Of a DNA stretch of 64,000 nucleotides, positions 48,232-59,719 are shown piece by piece. This stretch comes from Blasia pusilla (taxonomy: Eukaryota > Marchantiophyta > Marchantiopsida > Blasiales), in NCBI GenBank assembly GCA_050084515.1, contig CM114272.1:14446001-14510000 (forward strand), written 5' to 3'. The notes under the pieces are model-generated. The model saw only the letters and a program-made list of their open reading frames with translations, was not told the origin of the DNA and ran no database searches. A program made the position numbers and the translations under genes. The number at the start of each line of letters is the position of its first letter. The stretch's first letter is position 1.

Positions 48232-51200
48232 TTGATTTTAGGTAGGTTTACACTCATTGTGGAGCAATGGCCCAGTAATTTCTTCACTGATGCCAGTGGA
48301 TTTTTGAAGCGATCCTTTGCTCAGAAAGCGATTCTACACCTGTGTTATCAATAATACAAATCAGGGTTTTTTGGCAAGTAATACAGCTCGATTTTCCAGC
48401 CTGAAGCCCTCGAGGATAGCACGTCTTCTTTCTTGTTGATTCTGGGTTAGAATGTTGTCCCTAGGTTCTGCTTATTTGGTCAAAATTCTGACATCTCGGT
48501 TAATCAAGCAATTTGACTCGCTTCCAGGTGAATTTGGGTTAATTTAGGTGTAGCTATTTAGTTATCGGATCCTCACGCATCTGCGTCCTCGGATTGGGAA
48601 GGACATGGTAGTTAAAGGGCTGTAGACCTATAAATAGAACTGCTGCCATGAGGTCAAAGCCAAGGACAAGGTAAGCTTCAGAGCAATGCCCAATCTTTTA
48701 GTACTTGGGGAACTTGGAGATCAGATTGACACTTAGATTTGAAGACCGTAAAGGTTTGATCTCGGAAAAAACAATTAAATCACAAAATCAACTTGGAGAA
48801 AGATGCCTTTGAAAGTGTAGTTGTTAACTGGTGGAAAGGCGAGCTTCTTGTGTGTAATTCATTATGTTGGAGACACGTTTCTGAGTGAAACTCTGGAGGG
48901 ACTCGGACCTCCCAGATTTGCTGGATCAGTGTCTCGCATCCTTGCCCAATCCTTGTATCGATTTGTTTTCTACACCCGTTAAACGAGTAACTGTTTTATC
49001 CTCCTGGACTACTTTGTCTGGATTAGATGAAGAGTCTGGAGTACATAGACTGAGAACGATGTCTGTATATAGGTGAAACATTACCGCGTGGTCAAATGTC
49101 TCGAAATCCTAGGGGTACAGAATGTGAGTTGACATCATTGAAGCTCACGTCAGAGACTCAGAGTTCTAAGTAAGATGCCGTGCAGGTTTTTGTGACAGGC
49201 TATTAACAGCCTTCAAATTCCTCGCACCGGCTCCACCCCGCTATATGGGCACGGGATCGCTGACAAATCCACGCCGGCCGTCGTGGCCCGGTCACTATGT
49301 CTGGCGTTACGGCGTAATTATGATCCAACTTCCCTTATGTGCCTAGATCCGCTGACGCTACCCACAAGAACATATAGAAAGGAAACAAAAGGTGGTGGCA
49401 GGTGAGGGAACAGATAGTAATAAAAGACTCATCTCTCTGCAATCTTGTTAGACCAAGAAGACGAATGATGCATTTTAGGACAGATTGCGGACCGATTGAC
49501 CTGATAAGGGGAGAGGCATGTCATTGGGTGTAGCTGACTAGTTATAGAGCAGATGCTCTCATTCACACAGCAGGTGTAACTAACGAGTGCGCAATGAGGA
49601 ATTCCGAAGACCCCTTTTCATGAGGCGGAATAAACCAGCATTAGTGAGTCAGATGCAGTTGCCGCAAGCGGAATCGTCTCGTCGACACAAGTGAGATGAC
49701 TACGACACTCGGGAATGATGTTTCCATCCCGATGCGATGGCTACGAAAACCTCACGGAATGAAGGCCGGAAAGGTACAGCTTGCGCAAGCGGGAACGAGT
49801 CTGAACTCTCCTCATCCACCTATAATAGTGCCATAGGACCCGCCGGTAGGTGGATTAGGAGATGCGTACCACGGAAATCCATCTAAATTGTCAGTTGGAG
49901 AAAATTTACTCTTGAAACTACTGCGGGACAGAACTCTACTTCATGAACGCACGATACTTGCACCGTAGAAGGAACTGGCACCATATTAAACGTCCGCTTC
50001 CCGTGTTGTGCATTCCGCTCCTCTATGAGACTGCCTAGGCGACGAGAGGGGTAATGGAGAGAGTGTAAGGATGAGAGTCTGTTAGAGCCGGCCGATTCAC
50101 GAACATGGTGCTTCAAGTGTCTCTTGTGAACCAGTGAATGATTGCGGTGAACATCGCGCCCGCCGGTAATGAGTGCCGCAAGGACGGACAACGTCTGTTG
50201 CTCCCCTGTCCCTCCGTGTCTCCTGTAACGGAACCAGGCAATCACCGCGCACGATGACTGCGCAAAGTTCGCAACTTCGCATCGCATCTCATCAATCAAA
50301 GAATCCATATGCCATGAGAGCCTGAGAGGTTGGTTGGTCCGTTCAAGAATGTTCTCCAGCTCCGTCGATTCGACTCCGCTCATCCGAGTCCTCTCGTGCC
50401 TCTCCATGCTCTCCATGCCTTGAGTTTTGTGTTGACCGTTGCCAGCCCTTTCATTTATTTTATACTGGCGGGACAAAGCGCGGGTTCCACATTCCCTCTT
50501 GTCGGTGGCCATGATATCGGCCTTACGCCGAACCTGTACATTTCCTCTTCGTGCGAGCTTCCCTGGGGCCGTAGTGCGTGCCCTAATGGGAAGTGCAACG
50601 ACTTCCATCTTCCTTTCCTACGAATTGCCGCTCGCACATATTTGACACGTGGGTTTCCATCGTTTTGAAGCGCGTCCCGGCAAATGGAATTTCACGGTGG
50701 CTTCACCTAGTGGGAGACCTTGCAAACGGAAATCATACTGAGATTAATGATAGTCCTCGTTATATCATTTTTGCATATATTATTGGATATATTTAGGGAT
50801 TTCTCCATTTTTTTCTCTCCCCAGTGGCGGGTTTGGTCTTCTAGTAAGATGCCTGCCATGCACGTTTTTTCACGTATGCTCTACAAATGGAACTTTGTTC
50901 TAAAAATCTAGAGAAAATTTATAAAATTGAATATAAAAAAATATGAGAATGTATCATAAGTTATGGAAACATCATTTTTTGTTCACTTTCTTATTTTGTG
51001 AATTTTTTTTCTCATAATTTTTATGTTGAAATGGAATTTTCATACCCTAATAATTTTCAAATTTTCATTTTACATTTTTAAAGGGAATTAAAAAATTAGG
51101 AAGAACTAATTTGGATGACTGAAAAAAATCTAATATTCCTAGATTATCTTGAGAAAGATTAGTTTTTTGACATGATAGGGAAAAAAATTCTAAATTAATT

Positions 51201-52271
51201 TCTTAATCTTACCTTTATTCCTCAAAGGGTTAAAATTAAGAAAAATAAAAACTCTCCCTCCCCTCCTCCTACGCCCTCTCTTCTCTTAGCTTAAGTACCC
51301 ACTCACAACCTTTAAACCTTTTCTTTTTGTTATGTAGATGCATGCAAGTATTTGTTTGAAAAATTGTTAATACTAGTTTATACTATTCTGAGAAAATGTA
51401 TGCAGTATTAGGAGATAAAATAATAAAGCTTAAAGGTTTATAATGATTTTATTTATCAAAAAGTACTTGGAATGGAGACTTTCCTTTTAAGAGAGAATAA
51501 AATGTGGGGGTTAAGATCCTGAATGAAAAGGAGAAACGAATAATTCTAAGAGAAGAATGAATTGAGTTTAAATTAAGAGGTTGGGATTTATTTTTAAACG
51601 AATTGCGCATTTGATGAGCATGCCAACTAGTATTCATAAATTCAATTAATGATTCTTTAAGAACATATTTTCTGTTAAGTCTTTTCTTGAAAGTGTCCAT
51701 ATGGCAAGTTTTTTGGTTGCTTTGGCATCTACAATAAAATGTGATTATAAAAAAAAAAGTTAAGCACCTTATGAAAGGCCCTATTAAGCAACCAAACTTC
51801 CCATATGCCCCATCGAGCAAATATCTACATCAAGTATAGCTAAGTCTATGTAACCCATGTAAATGAAGGCCCTGAAAAGAGCTATGATCGTGGGTCAAAG
51901 CTAGAGAGAGTTTGGTGTGATCCACCAAATTCGAAACCTAGATTAGCCAGTCGCAAGATTGGGAAGGGCAATATAACTTGTCATGGGTTAAGATGTTAAC
52001 GAGTTAAGATGGGCGCATGCCTTTCTTAGGAGAAAATTAAACGAGAGTAGCCACTTGCGCGGATGAGATTGAGATCATAAAGATGTAAGAACTTAGGGAC
52101 AAACTTTGACTCCCAAAACCAAAGACAACAAGAAAGAAAGATGGGAATAATTATGAGGGACAAGATGCCATTAGACTAGTCCCAAAATACGAAGGGCGGC
52201 AAGACATCCACGAGATGCCAAATGATGAGAGTGGACTCAACGGAGACAAGTGCTAGCCATAAGACCCAGAG

Positions 52272-52273
<2 letters not shown>
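48232..52273. other. downstream flank and intergenic DNA, nothing recognised
   Basis: Starts with the katanin 3' UTR. A more GC-rich part (about 49200-50700) has an open minus-strand frame of 241 codons (50608-49883), but it shows no domain, is overlapped by other frames and is probably chance. From 50740 to 51900 the DNA is very AT-rich. Confidence 0.35.

Positions 52274-52327
<54 letters not shown>
52274..52327. repeat. (CT)n microsatellite
   Basis: About 54 bp of pure CT. The LINE homology begins directly after it. Confidence 0.97.
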
Positions 52328-52328
<1 letters not shown>

Positions 52329-52329
52329 G

Positions 52330-54275
52330 GCAATTGGCCCAACCCTCACGAGAATGTTCAATACTGCAGTTCAACACGGCTTCCCACCATAATGGCAAAT
52401 GAATACGATCTACCCACTCTTCAAGGCTGGAGACCCAATGATACCATCCAACTACTGTAATCGATCATGGTGAGCTCCTCATGGCCAAGTTGTATGGGCT
52501 ACTATCTGGAAAGGAAAATCAGCGACGGGCTGAAGAAAAGAAGGTGCGAGCCAGGAGGACAAGCAAGTTTCCGACACTCACATAGCACCCTGGATCACCT
52601 TCTCACACTCCGGGTATTGATTGAAGAAACTTCCAAGTCGAGAATTGGTCACAAGCCCGGTAAATTGTTCTGCATTGTTTTGTAGACTTCAAGAAGGCCT
52701 TTGACACAGTCCCAAGGGCGCTGCTTTGAAATGACTTGAAGAGTTGGGTGTCCCACCACAACAACTTACAACAATCAAGATCTTATATGCTCAGGTGTTT
52801 GCATGTGATTGCCACTAAGAGGGGCAGATCTGAAACTTTATCTTCTTACACCGAGTCAAACAAGGATGCCCCTCTCACCTACATTGTTTGGGCTCTACAT
52901 TGATTTAACTTGAAGAGGTGCTTTCGAGTGAATGGAGATCCACTAGAGCTAGCACACCGCCTCATCCCTTGCTCATGTATGCAGATGATATAGTTCGATA
53001 TCTAGAACAAAGACAAGGGCTCCAACTTTACCCGAATGCACTTTCAAGCTTCGCAACAAATCGGGCATGGAAGTCAACTTGCTGAAAACGAAGATAATCA
53101 TCTTTGGATCACAACTCCCTATGGCGCAATGTCACACACTTTCACCTTCACGAGGAATGAGAAGGGAGATCATTGAGATTGTGGGTGAGTACATATACCT
53201 GGGGTGCAACTCAAACCCAACAACCAATGGAGAGCCAATGGGAGTCGCAACAAGATCAATGCAGCTTGAGGGTCTACACTTGCTACAATCCAATTGCAGA
53301 AGAATGGAACTCTGGCATATTCCACGTAAAACTCCATCTCTTCAAAGCTCCGGTGATCCCAGCCACGCTCTATGCATCTGAGGTATGGGGCCCCAACTCA
53401 AGGCTTGGCCCTGTGGCCTTAAGGCTCCCTTAAACTCTTCATGTGTCAAAGTCTAGGCATTAGGAAAACCACTCCCCACGATATTCTCTTGGGTGAGTTC
53501 GGGAGGTACCAATGGAGATCCATCTTTGTTAAAAATTTGATCACATTTCTCCAACACCTTGAGGATATCTCTGAGGACGATCCCAATCGTCTATCTCGCA
53601 GGCCTACGTGGTTTCAAAAAGTAGTGCCACCCTTGGGGCTAAAAATTGGTACTATTACTGCACGGAGTGGCTCATGAAATGGGGAATATCCATCGGTGAC
53701 CTGCCTACGGCCACCCACCAGGACCTTGCTGAAAAATAACACATCAGTTACATTGCCATCAACTGGGGCCAACACCAGCGTCTCTGGGAAAGCAGGGAGA
53801 ATTCCTCTCACAAAAATGATGAAACAATGAGGCGCTACCACACCCTCATGAACAACTGCAGATCCATGCAACAAGCCTCCTACATATGTGCCCCCATTCC
53901 CACTAAGTTACGTCATACATTAGCGAGATTCAAATGTGGATCTATTGACCTGGAGATTGAGAAAGGAAAATTCTCACAGAAGAAAAGGGAGGACAGATTA
54001 TGTAGATTTTGCAAATCGGGGCTTGTTGATGATGAACATCACTACCTCTTCGACTGCACCTTTCACGATCACATTAGGCTTGACTTCCCGGATCTCTTTG
54101 TTCACCGAGCTCCCAGGGTCCTCCCATTCATGACTAGGTTGAATCAGACTCAGATTGCTAAATTCTTGCATAGTTGTGTGAAGACCATGGACACTCACCT
54201 GGCTCTGAGGACCCCTCTGGCCCTCGCGGGTGCTTGCTCTCTCTCCAAATTTTTTGTTAAGTCTCAATACTAAGT
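52330..54275 (+). mobile_element. 5'-truncated non-LTR retrotransposon (LINE)
   Basis: RT core motifs appear across frames: VDFKKAFDTVPRALL (about 52683), VKQGCP (about 52855), LMYADDIV (about 52977, catalytic YADD intact), then the C-terminal zinc motif. The endonuclease domain is missing, as is usual for LINEs cut short during insertion. Many stops and frameshifts. It lies between two (CT)n arrays. Confidence 0.85.
53827..54273 (+). pseudogene. LINE ORF2 C-terminal region with CCHC motif
   Basis: Open frame of 148 codons at the 3' end of the LINE. RLCRFCKSGLVDDEHHYLFDC forms a C-x2-C-x(n)-H-x4-C type zinc motif known from the C-terminal end of LINE reverse transcriptases of several clades. 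It is the best-kept part of the element and is not a separate host gene. Confidence 0.7.
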
Positions 54276-54296
54276 CCCATGGCCCTGTGGGGTCCC

Positions 54297-54300
<4 letters not shown>

Positions 54301-54393
<93 letters not shown>
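54301..54393. repeat. (CT)n microsatellite between LINE and gypsy copy E
   Basis: 93 bp of pure CT. On its left is the LINE 3' end. On its right the gypsy LTR starts in the middle, about 170 bp after the normal LTR start. Confidence 0.97.
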
Positions 54394-54395
<2 letters not shown>

Positions 54396-55080
54396 GTCAC
54401 CAGCCCTTGGTAACTTGTGCGCGCACGTTACCAAGGGGAGGGCTATTTTTAGGGGAAGAGCCTTTTGGCTCTTCCCAACCCTATATAAGAGAAGAAGATG
54501 GCTTTCCTAAGCCATCTTTCTCATGTGGGCCGTTGGAGCACCTCCCTTGTATGTGTGTGAGATAGGACTAGGGTGCTAGCGTCCGGATTCCTTGATAGCA
54601 CAGGGTGGACAAGGCTCGATATGCCGATGTAGATTAAGGAGTGGAGTTTTAGGCCGGGTGTGCCGTTTTTACTACTCTTTATTTTTACATGAGAAAGATG
54701 TCATGGGGCTGCTGGGAATTCGTTGTTTGCAGGTAGGCAAGCGAGTTGCCTTGGTCGGGAGCCCTTGGAGACGCGTGTGTTGCGGGTGTTTGTCATTTTT
54801 ATGTTTGGAAGGCCGTGGGCGGAAGCGCTGTCCGTTTTTCTCAGATTTTGCTGGAACAGATTGACGCGGGGCAGCAGCCGAGTGTAGTGTGCGGTGGAGC
54901 GTCGGGTGTACGCGAGTGAGGGTGTCGAGAGAGAGAAGAAAAGAGAATTAGGGCTTGCAGCCGCCGGGGGCGCTGACGGGCGTTTAGGTCGGCGGGCGCG
55001 GATAGACGGTGGCGGACAGGCGGCGGCGGGCGGCGACAGTGCCCCCCGAGTGTTGTGTTGCGGAGATTGTTATATCATGT
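54394..55080 (+). repeat. truncated 5' LTR and leader of copy E
   Basis: Homology with the LTR at 32880 begins at GGTCACC (33058 there). A TATATAAG box is at 54482-54489. The text through GAGAAAGATGTCATGGGG (about 54700) and on to GTGGGCGGAAGCG (about 54825) matches 33100-33500. No tRNA primer-binding site such as TGGTATCAGAGC could be found, so the LTR/leader border is open. Confidence 0.75.
54482..54489 (+). promoter_or_regulatory. TATA box in copy E LTR
   Basis: TATATAAG followed by the conserved hairpin at 54495-54518 (AAGATGGCTT, TCCT, AAGCCATCTT), as in the LTR at 33155. Confidence 0.65.
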
Positions 55081-55536
55081 GGAGGAGTGCATGTTGACGG
55101 TGCAACAGGTTGGAGGGCGTGATGAGGTTACCCATTCGAGTCCCTTTTCCCGCACTTGTCGTGTGTGATTGAGAGTGCTGGGTATCGGGTAGTAGCTGGT
55201 GCTAGGTGGGTGCAGTGATGATGACGAGTGTAGATTCTGTTCATGTGTAGCATGTTGGTGGATATACAGCGGTTGCCAAGTAGGGGTCGCGTGTATGACC
55301 CGAGAGAGTGTCGCTACGTTAGGTGAGTAAGTTGGGAGGCTCATGGTGAGCCCGAGTTTTGAGTGTGCGTGAGGCCGGGAATGTCATCACGGGATTGATG
55401 TTAGCATAGGTGAGCTAGTGAGGAGTGTGGGAGACTCTTGGTGAGTCTGAGTGCTTGAGCGGGTGAGACATGGTTTGTCATCACGGCGTTCTTCCAAGGT
55501 TCGGAAGAACGGGGTAGTGCGAGCAGTAGTAGTGGT

Positions 55537-56930
55537 GTGACACGGAGTGGAGTGAGATACGGAGGGGTTACCAGTGAGGAGCTACCTCGACATCCTTCCG
55601 TGGCTAGATCGTCATCACTGGACTCTGGGTCTGGTGAGGAGATCACAGACAGAGACAATAGTACTTGGCAGGAGATGGACGACATGGGCCATCGGGGCAT
55701 GTGTCGTTTCTCGGGTGCAGTGGGCACCACCGACTTAGATGATTTTATCTAGGAGTTTGACACGTGGTGCGACTTCCATGAGATACGGACCTCGACACGG
55801 TTCAACCCTTTCATGGCATGGAAGGGGTTGTTCCAGCACTTGGAGGGTCCTCTGATGGATGACTACATGGAGTTTCGATCACTATATTCAGTAGAGATCA
55901 ATGCCTGGAGGATGTATTGGGCTCCAGGGTATGTGTCCACTAGTGGTCACGAGGCATATGATGGGATTGTGAGAGGAGAGAGACCCACACCATCAGCCCG
56001 GAGACTAGATGGAGAGGAGGGAAGTGAGACAGGCAATGTGGTAGAGACCTCTGGTGGTAGAGGGCCACCCAGCTTCAGCCCCACAGTGGATTTCTTTCGA
56101 CAGTGGGGGAAGAGCTACTAGGGCGTACGCACGGACAAGCTGAAGAGTCTACAGGATTTTCAGCGACGATCGGGTGAGAGTATGAAAGAGGCATTCACAC
56201 GCATGAGGAGGCTGATCATTGCTACGTTTGGAGTGACTGAGGTGCAGTGAGTCCAGTATTGGAACGGGGTTCTGGACGGAGAACTACAAAGGAGAGTACG
56301 AGATGCGGTGCTGATTTACACAATGAAGCCCACATTGAAGGTGGTCTTTGAGTTGTATGAGCGTATTGAGCTCAACATAAGTGAGGTCCAAGTAGTGACC
56401 GCTGGATTTTCTCGAGAGTCGACGGGTCCACGAGCGACGGTGACCCCACAGGTGCTACAGCGAGCACCAGTACCACGGGAGCGGGCCAGTGTGCCTAGAG
56501 AGCAGGGCAGGTACCGTGAGCCTATGAGGCAACGACCCGTACCTACATATGTTGCCCAGCAGGGACCGATGTGGTCTTGTTGGACGTGTGGAGGGCCCAT
56601 AGGCAGAGAGACTGCCCACAGCATGGGAGAGGACCACCAGCGCCTCCGATTGCTCAGGAGCCACAGAGGATGGCCCCACCACAGCACCAGTGTGACCATT
56701 GCAACATATATGGTCACACTAGGGATAGATGTTTTGACCTCCGCCGAGGGGCACGTCTAGAGGTAGGCCGAGGGCCTGGGGGCCGTTTTAGTAGAGGAGG
56801 TCGGGGAGTTCTTTCTGGACGTGGTGGTAGAGGACCACCACCTGCCAGAGGAGATGGAGCAAGAGCACCGGAGCCGGCACTTCTCTCACGATTCAATCAG
56901 TTGGAGCAGAGGATTGATGCCATGACGATG
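55537..56930 (+). pseudogene. gypsy gag and nucleocapsid, copy E
   Basis: GTTDLDDFI, FNPFMAWKGLFQHLEGP, LKSLQDFQRRSGESMKEAFTHM and ELYERIELNISEVQVVTAGFSRE follow the same order as in copy A. In-frame TAG stops lie at 55750-55752 and 56119-56121, both at sites where copy A has CAA (Gln). The first zinc knuckle (CWTCGG...) is broken by a one-base deletion; the second, CDHCNIYGHTRDRC at 56691-56732, is intact in the frame that continues into the protease. Confidence 0.85.
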
Positions 56931-57962
56931 ATGCAACTTAGGGAAGGCACGGAGGTGCGAGCAGCTATTTTGACTCCAACTTCTATTTCTTACCCTGACC
57001 CGGGTGAGGATCTCACCAATATGGGATTTATGTGTAGTGCAGCCCAGGTTGAGGCAGTTGCAGTGGTGACTCGGGGTGCTGCGAGAGGCACCGAGCCCTC
57101 GAGAGGTGGAGTTGAGATTGACCCACCAGAGGGGACCGATGGGCGGCAGGCCAGGGTTCCACAGTCGTTCACATTGTCGGAGGCACTACACACACCATCG
57201 ATTGTGCCTCGACGACCAGCGGTGCCTACAGTTCAGACACCTACGTCGACGTCACGAGGAGTTGGAGTGACAACTCCTATGCCGGCTCGAGTGGAGTCAG
57301 TGTCGACCATAGTGTTGGAGGTGGCCACGAGAGTGAGTCAGACTCCGCTATTTTCCGCCAAAGAGTTGGCGAAGTTGGGGGTTGGACCAGCTGAGGTGTT
57401 CCGATTGGCCGCCACGTTGTGTGAGCGTGGAGAGATGACAACTTCTTGTTCAGAGGTAGTTGAGGAGGTGGTGAACTTGCCCTCAGAGCCGGTGCTTGGG
57501 ACGTTCCCCACAGAGTCATGGCATGCGGCGGCGGCAAAGTTGGTAGATATGCCAGCTCGACGGGCCATAGAGCGAGCAGTGATGACACCTGGAGTAGTGT
57601 TACTGGATAACTGTGCTGGAGTATTTCGCTTGGTTAGTCTGACGAGTACAGTATACCACTCGCAGCGCATCCTACTTGATTCGGTAGCGCAACCCTTGAT
57701 GTTAGGGAAGGCGGCGTGTTTAGCGTTGGGGTTACGGAAGGCCGACATTGAGCCTTGTCCCTTCCAGATCCAGACCTCGATTGGGGGCGTCTCACCCACT
57801 CAGTATATGACTCGACATGAGATTGTTGTCAGAGTCCAGCCAGAGCATGCGACGGATAGTGCTATGGTGCGCACACGTGCGATTACGACACCAGCTGAGT
57901 CGTACGATGTGTTGGTGGGGAGTACAGTGTTATATCCCCTAGGATTCATCCTTGACTTATGA
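56691..57962 (+). pseudogene. nucleocapsid-linker-aspartic protease, copy E (D-S-V active site)
   Basis: One long open frame (from 56571, 463 codons) joins the second zinc knuckle, an RGG-rich tail, a linker of about 157 residues absent from copy A, and the retropepsin. The active site reads LLDSVAQPLMLG (57678-57686), against DSGA in copy A. Gly after D-S/T is nearly invariant in retropepsins, so the enzyme is probably dead although the frame is open. The YDVLVGSTVLYPLGFIL end is present. The frame stops at 57960. Confidence 0.85.
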
Positions 57963-58010
57963 GAGTAGACCGTTGCTTATTGGCCAGGATGGCAGTCAGG
58001 TGACGGCCGG

Positions 58011-59340
58011 ATGAGTCAATTACCCGTGCAGTTTGCGGGACGAGGTGGTCGATCACGAGGTGAGTTTGTGACCACGTTGGCAGCTTTCACAGGTAGTGTT
58101 AGCTGGCCAGGAGAGTTGTTGGAGGGGAACTCACATGCGGAGGATATCCCAGTAGCGGATAGTCCCACGGAGAGACAGGCCATGGCGGGTGTCTCTTCCC
58201 ATGTTGGCGAGGCCTCTTCACCATTTTGGGGTACGACTCGAGAGCTACAGAGGAGTGTCGACAACCTCGTGAGGCAGGCGTGGAGTTATGTTTTTATCCC
58301 AGAGCAGCGAGAGTCACGTGGCGATCGGGCTCTTGGAGTGGAGACGTTGACCCCACTGGATATCACACCTCTTGTGTGGCAGTGCCCAGAGAACGGTGTT
58401 AGGGTGTTAGAACTCTTCGGAGGGATTAGCACCGGATTGGCGGGCATACGGGTGCATCAGTACCTTTATGTGGAGAGAGATGAGACCGCCCGGCGAGTAT
58501 CATTACGTCACGTGGCGAGATTGTTCCAGAGGTATCTTGAGTTGTTTTCGGTATCTGTTGTACGGGGATATCAACATACGCTACCCGTCGACATCTCTTT
58601 GGTGGGGGCGCAGGATCTGGATAGAGTTGGCACCATTCATTTGGTGATTGCTGGATGGCCATGTCAGGGTCATTCATCAGCTGGCCGAGGATTTGGATTG
58701 CAAAATCCGAGGTCAGGGATGTTTTGGGAGATGCTGCGAGTATTACGACACTTGCAGGAGAGTCAGATATGTTCTCCAGCGTACATTTTGGAGAACGTGC
58801 GGTTGTTGGGAGACACTCGTGCATGTGTGATGACGAGTGTACATCAGGTGAGGTCCTGGTTGGGACCTGCTGTGTTGTTAGATGCAGCGAGAGTTGGGTC
58901 ACGTGCCCAACTCTCGCTGCATCTAACAACACAGCAGTCTTGAGCCCAAAATAGCATCCACTGTGAGATGTGGTGCTCTCTGGACTCCACCGTATGCTCG
59001 ACTCAGTACCTCTAATGGTATCAGGCGTCGATCTCAGGTGGTGACACGGGATGATAGACCACCGTTGGCCATGGCCAATAGGGTGGGGGAGTTGAGGGCA
59101 GCCTTACCTACGTTGGTGAGCTTCCCAGCATCCCATGACTTTCGTCAGGGAGGGCCATGCATGATTTGGGATGAGGTGACTGGAGCATTGGAGGAGCCTA
59201 CAACAGATGAGCGCGAGCGCGCCATGGGGTTCACTACTAGTACTACGGCGGTGCCAGGGATGACTGACAGGTGTTGGGGCAGGCAATGGACCTCAATTGT
59301 CTCACATGGTTAGTCAGCCTAGATATGGCTGAGCAGAGAC
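58011..59340 (+). pseudogene. DNMT3-like cytosine-5 methyltransferase inside gypsy pol, copy E
   Basis: Open frame of 310 codons (58011-58943). After a linker it has motif I VLELFGGISTGLAG (about 58405), motif IV VIAGWPCQGHSS with the catalytic Cys (about 58645-58680), RSGMFWEMLRVLRHLQ, and motif VI YILENV (about 58780). Then a palindromic lesion at 58867-58937 and an inverted piece to 59025 destroy motif VIII. Motifs IX/X follow: LPTLVSFPASHDFRQGGP, DERERAMGFTTSTTAV, and QAMDLNCLTWLVSL in a shifted frame. The canonical motif order and the motif VIII seen in copy B point to DNMT3 and not DRM. It sits between protease and RT, so it would be made as part of Gag-Pol. Five residues after motif I are deleted compared with copy A. 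Confidence 0.85.
58867..58937. repeat. 32-bp perfect palindrome (7-nt spacer) plus inverted segment
   Basis: Arms 58867-58898 and 58906-58937 are exact complements, spacer TCACGTG. Directly after it, 58938-59025 is the reverse complement of the matching stretch of copy B (about 14845-14930). Copy B shows the uninverted order, so the inversion arose in copy E. Confidence 0.93.
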
Positions 59341-59719
59341 GGATGCGAGTGTCATCCATGTCGTCACGTCCACGAGTTGGACCATTGCCTACAAGGTCTG
59401 TACAGGCATTGGCTGGAGGCGAGACGAGGAGAGATAGGCACCCATGGACTTCCTGGGACATCGTTCGAGCAGATAGTGCAAAGGTGGCTAGAGTAGCACA
59501 TGGTCATTTTTCGGATGTGGAGCATGGTGCAGGAGGTCAAAGTGGAGTGGTTGTTGCGGAGGTGGCTAGGGTTGCTACATAGCAACCAAAGCCGGAGGTT
59601 GCGTCCTCTCCGAGTGAGGTCACGATGGAGACTTGGGAGCCTGTGATAGGTCTCAAGTTGATAGGAGGAGAGCGACAGTGAGTTCATAGGTTTCTTAGAG
59701 GGCATGTCAATTGTTTTGC

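Noticed and set aside
49883-50608. 241-codon minus-strand open frame
   Set aside because: No recognisable domain, no exon-like neighbours, and several overlapping frames in the same GC-rich block.
58011-59340. DRM-type (rearranged) methyltransferase
   Set aside because: Motif I and IV come before VI, VIII, IX and X, which is the canonical order; DRM enzymes have the reverse block order.
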